In this document: piece by piece, positions 60,765 to 64,000 of the stretch | Numbering within the stretch: the first letter of the stretch is position 1 | Layout: each line of letters begins with the position of its first letter | NCBI RefSeq assembly: GCF_003945595.2 | Contig: NW_024104332.1 | Span: 1,922,001 to 1,986,000, forward strand | From: Pipra filicauda | Taxonomy: Eukaryota > Chordata > Aves > Passeriformes > Pipridae | DNA: 64,000 nucleotides | Reading direction: 5' to 3' | The notes under the pieces: model-generated | The model's database searches: none | The model's input: only the letters and a program-made list of their open reading frames with translations | Told to the model about the DNA's origin: nothing | Program-made: the position numbers and the translations under genes

Positions 60765-63700
60765 GAAATTCTGTATTTCCTTAATATTGAGAACACAGGA
60801 AATAAATAACCTTGGGCTTTCTGTCTTCCAAGAAGAGAGGTGATGTAAGAGCAAGCTCAGTGCAGCTGACTTACCTGGGTCCAAACCAACGAGAGAGCCT
60901 CTTGCATAAAATAAAAAGGTCAAGAGTATAAAGATGTGATCCCGATGGGGAAGAGAGCCAAGAAAACAGTTCGCTATTTATATAGCTGATTAAATAAAAT
61001 ATAATGAGGGCTAGCTTGGCCCCTTTCCCAGAGTTCATAAACCCACACAAGGAATCTCCTCTGGGAGCAGTGCAGCCTGACACGTGCCTTATTTAAATCA
61101 GGCCATTTAAACAGCTGACATTTTTAGTGTCAGCTTCTGTTTGTTCATACCCTCCCAGCTCTCTCTGAATTAACCTTTCCTGCTGCTGCATGCCCACTTG
61201 CTTCATGGCTTCCCCACCTTTAGACTTAGCAGGAATCAAATTAGATAAACCAGAACTACAACAGAATGAGAAGTTCCAGGAAAGCCTTTTCTGTGATTTG
61301 TTTCCCAGGTCCTGCTTGCAGAGCAGCAGCCTGCCTCACATGGTCTAGAAAGGTTGGGAGAGCCCAGGTCCCTAGAGTTTGGAAATCCCAAACTGCAGAA
61401 GACAAGGCTGTTTTAAGGGAAGCATTACACAGAGCTAATCCAGGTAGGTATTTTTCCTGTTCTCATCAAGCTCTCAAGTACACCAAAGACTCGTTTTGCA
61501 CAACTCCAGCAGGCTGATATGCTCTCTGCTAGAGTGGTACCAATAACCACTGCTCTGCTAAGACTGAGAAACAGATTTTTAGCTGCAAATTGAATCACTT
61601 AGGCACAAACCCACGCTAACCTGTTTCACACCTTTCAGACAGGTGGCTTATATTATATTAGTCCATTCTTCAGGTGGACTTGCCTTCCCATGTCAACATC
61701 ACCCATATGGACTTGTGGTCCACGTGGTGTGGAGCACAGGGAATCCCTCATTTAGAAGAAAAAAAAAATCACATCAGAAAAGAACCTGTAGACACATAAG
61801 ACACATAACCACGAATGCTAAGAAGAAAAAGTAGGTGAAGAGTGGGATGGAGAAGCTGTAACTGTATTTCTCCCTGCTTAAGAAGACTCACTAATGCCTG
61901 ATTCAAAAAACTTGAAGTCAACAAGAGTCTTTGCACTGTCTACAGGAAGCTCTGAATCAGAATTTTTTTGGGGAAGAAGGGGGAGAATTGCAGCGATCAA
62001 GAGCTTTCTCTGAAGTGAAACAATTACTTGAACACAAGAGCTAGAGGTAATGAAAGGATGAATGATGATGCACTGCTCAGGGAGACATATACACGTACCC
62101 TGTGCAATGTGTTGTGAAGGAGTCACCTTCCTTCCAGGTTGTTTGGGTGCTTTTGCTTTATTCTGATTCCTTTTCAAAAGTTCATTTGCAGGAGAGTAAA
62201 ATAAATTCTGAAAAAAACCTGTCAGCTGTGTATGTGGAAAATTTGTCCATCCAATAAGTCCAAAAGCTAGTCAAACATCACCTCCTAGTTATTTATAATG
62301 TTGCAAATATTGACTAAAATATATATTTATTCATACTGATTTTAGTCTGAATTGATGCTCCACATATTCTGCTCACAGGTCTGCTTTACCCTCTTCAGAG
62401 GAACACAATGTCAATCACTTTGAGAGGAACAGAGTAAGCACAGTCCTAAACAAACAGACCAATTCTAACAGTGTCAAATGAGGCTGATGGAGAGGAGTTT
62501 GTGAGTTTTGTATCAGAGACCCTGGGAAATGTCTCAGGAGTCTTTATTACCCCCATTACAGCAGCACAGATGGATCTGTGAGATGGAAGGCCATGAACAA
62601 AATGCACATAAATACTGTGGAGCTGCCCGAGGTCATGGAATAACTCACAGCATTCTTACCAGACCTGCCAGGTTTACCATATATTTCTCCATCCCTCCTG
62701 TATGAAATTCCTTTGAATTGTATCTACTGAATGTCGGGACCAGAATGCCTATATGAAAACTGACCCTCCTGGCTGGTAGTTTTGCATTCACTTAGTCTTC
62801 CTTTCAGACAATTATGGCCCCAAATTGGAAAGATCAGAAGAAACTGCTTGAAGATTTCAGCCCATTTGTTTAAAGGTAAAGGGTAAGATCAGTGGAAACT
62901 CCCTTTCAGTGTTTAACTAGGGGGCCTCATGATCTGTGAGCATGCAACATCATTTGCCAATATTATTTGCCACTCAATCCTTCTGCAATAAAAAGGTGGA
63001 CTTCATCCTTCAACGCCAAGAGCATGGAGAATAGCAGGACTGCCTCTCATTTACAACCTTTTAGCTGCCCGCCCTACTTGTCACCTCACAAAGTTCTCTT
63101 CTACGACTGACCCAGCAAAGCCTGCCCTGAGCACTGCACAGCTATAATGCTGATCTCAAGAGTCTCAGCATTCAGGGCTGCTGGAAGAAGACTGTGGGAT
63201 TCAGAAGGAAATTCTGCTTAGAAAAACAGATGGACTCACCTCTGCTTGAGGGCATGGAAGGCACATCCTCATGTCTGAGTGGCTCAACACACCATGCTGT
63301 GATATAAATCCTCTTGCTCACCACCACCCAGGATCAGAAACTCCAGACATGAGCACCTGGCAGAAAAAGAATTAAGCAGTGCATAGAAGCTAATTGATCA
63401 ACTATTTAAAAAGCTTAAACTCTTTAAAGGGATAAAAACACATGTACTTTCATTGGTGTCATGATGCTGTTACTGTTTCATGTCTGCAACACTCCAAGTC
63501 TGCATGGGCCCAGAGACACATTTTTTGCTGCCCCAATGTCTGGCAAAGTCAGGTTTGGCAAAGTCATGCTGAAGTCTCTGATTTTTTTCCACCTTGCCAA
63601 ATTAGAGAACTCATGGGTTAAGAGGAAATCTCCCAGTTGTCCAAATACAAAAAAGGCCAAGACCACAGCAGTGCAAAAAGAACAAAACAACAACCACCCA

Positions 63701-64000
63701 CCTTGCCCCAGACTTTAGCCACCAGCCAGCCTGTTTTCTAATGTATGAAGAGATTCTTTTGAATGACCAGCTGAGCCAGATATGAAATAATGACCACAAG
63801 GCTCTTTTTCTGCTAATTCCCTTACTCATTTACATTCCTTCTCCTTACCATTTCTTCCTCTTGGTTATTCTGATATGTTTTTCAAATGTGTCATAATAAG
63901 CAACATTTTCTCTACGATAACCTCCTCTATGCTCCTACTTTTTTTTTTCTGTCTTCTCTGCCCTGTTATACTTTATAAGGGAAGGATTTTCCTGAAACCA

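Larger units (their letters stand above)
49830..64000. other. Unique non-coding sequence, no gene recognised
   Basis: About 14 kb without a supportable gene, RNA gene or mobile element. It contains a (TTTG)n run at about 51516-51538, a perfect 10-bp-stem hairpin at 52263-52285, A18 at 53518-53535, an AT-rich candidate element at 54280-54540 and A16 at 60749-60764. The longest open frame (146 codons, 57934-58374) has no recognisable domain and overlaps minus-strand frames. Confidence 0.55.

Overview
The window looks like non-coding nuclear DNA from a bird. The main evidence is two fragments with the 3'-end sequence characteristic of avian CR1 LINEs, plus compact LTR insertions in an otherwise AT-rich, repeat-poor background. 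A songbird is plausible from the LTR type, but that is inference.

I could not support any protein-coding gene. The longest open frames are about 145-152 codons. They overlap one another on both strands, match no family I recognise and lack a convincing exon-intron structure. No tRNA, rRNA, snRNA or microRNA gene was recognised. The window is best read as intergenic sequence or part of a very large intron.

Layout: 1-9.4 kb is unique AT-rich sequence. At 9,369-9,620 lies a 252-bp element with 27-bp imperfect terminal inverted repeats flanked by TA, resembling a MITE. A 5'-truncated minus-strand CR1 sits at 19,361-19,654. A probable older minus-strand LTR with its own CpG-rich block lies at about 24,569-25,237. 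Two closely related plus-strand solo LTRs (608 bp and 551 bp) occupy 27,066-27,673 and 34,355-34,905. Each has its own 5-bp target duplication (CCTCC and CATAT), so they are separate insertions and not the two ends of one provirus. A second, very short CR1 3' end is at 49,748-49,829. The rest is single-copy sequence with microsatellites, homopolymers, a few perfect hairpins and several short AT-rich or CpG-bearing segments that could be conserved regulatory elements.

No genes act together here. The interest lies in the mobile-element record and in the candidate cis-regulatory segments. The second-look items are the twin LTRs with terminal hairpins and a 24-bp-period internal minisatellite, the MITE-like element, the older LTR, and the motif-rich candidate enhancers.
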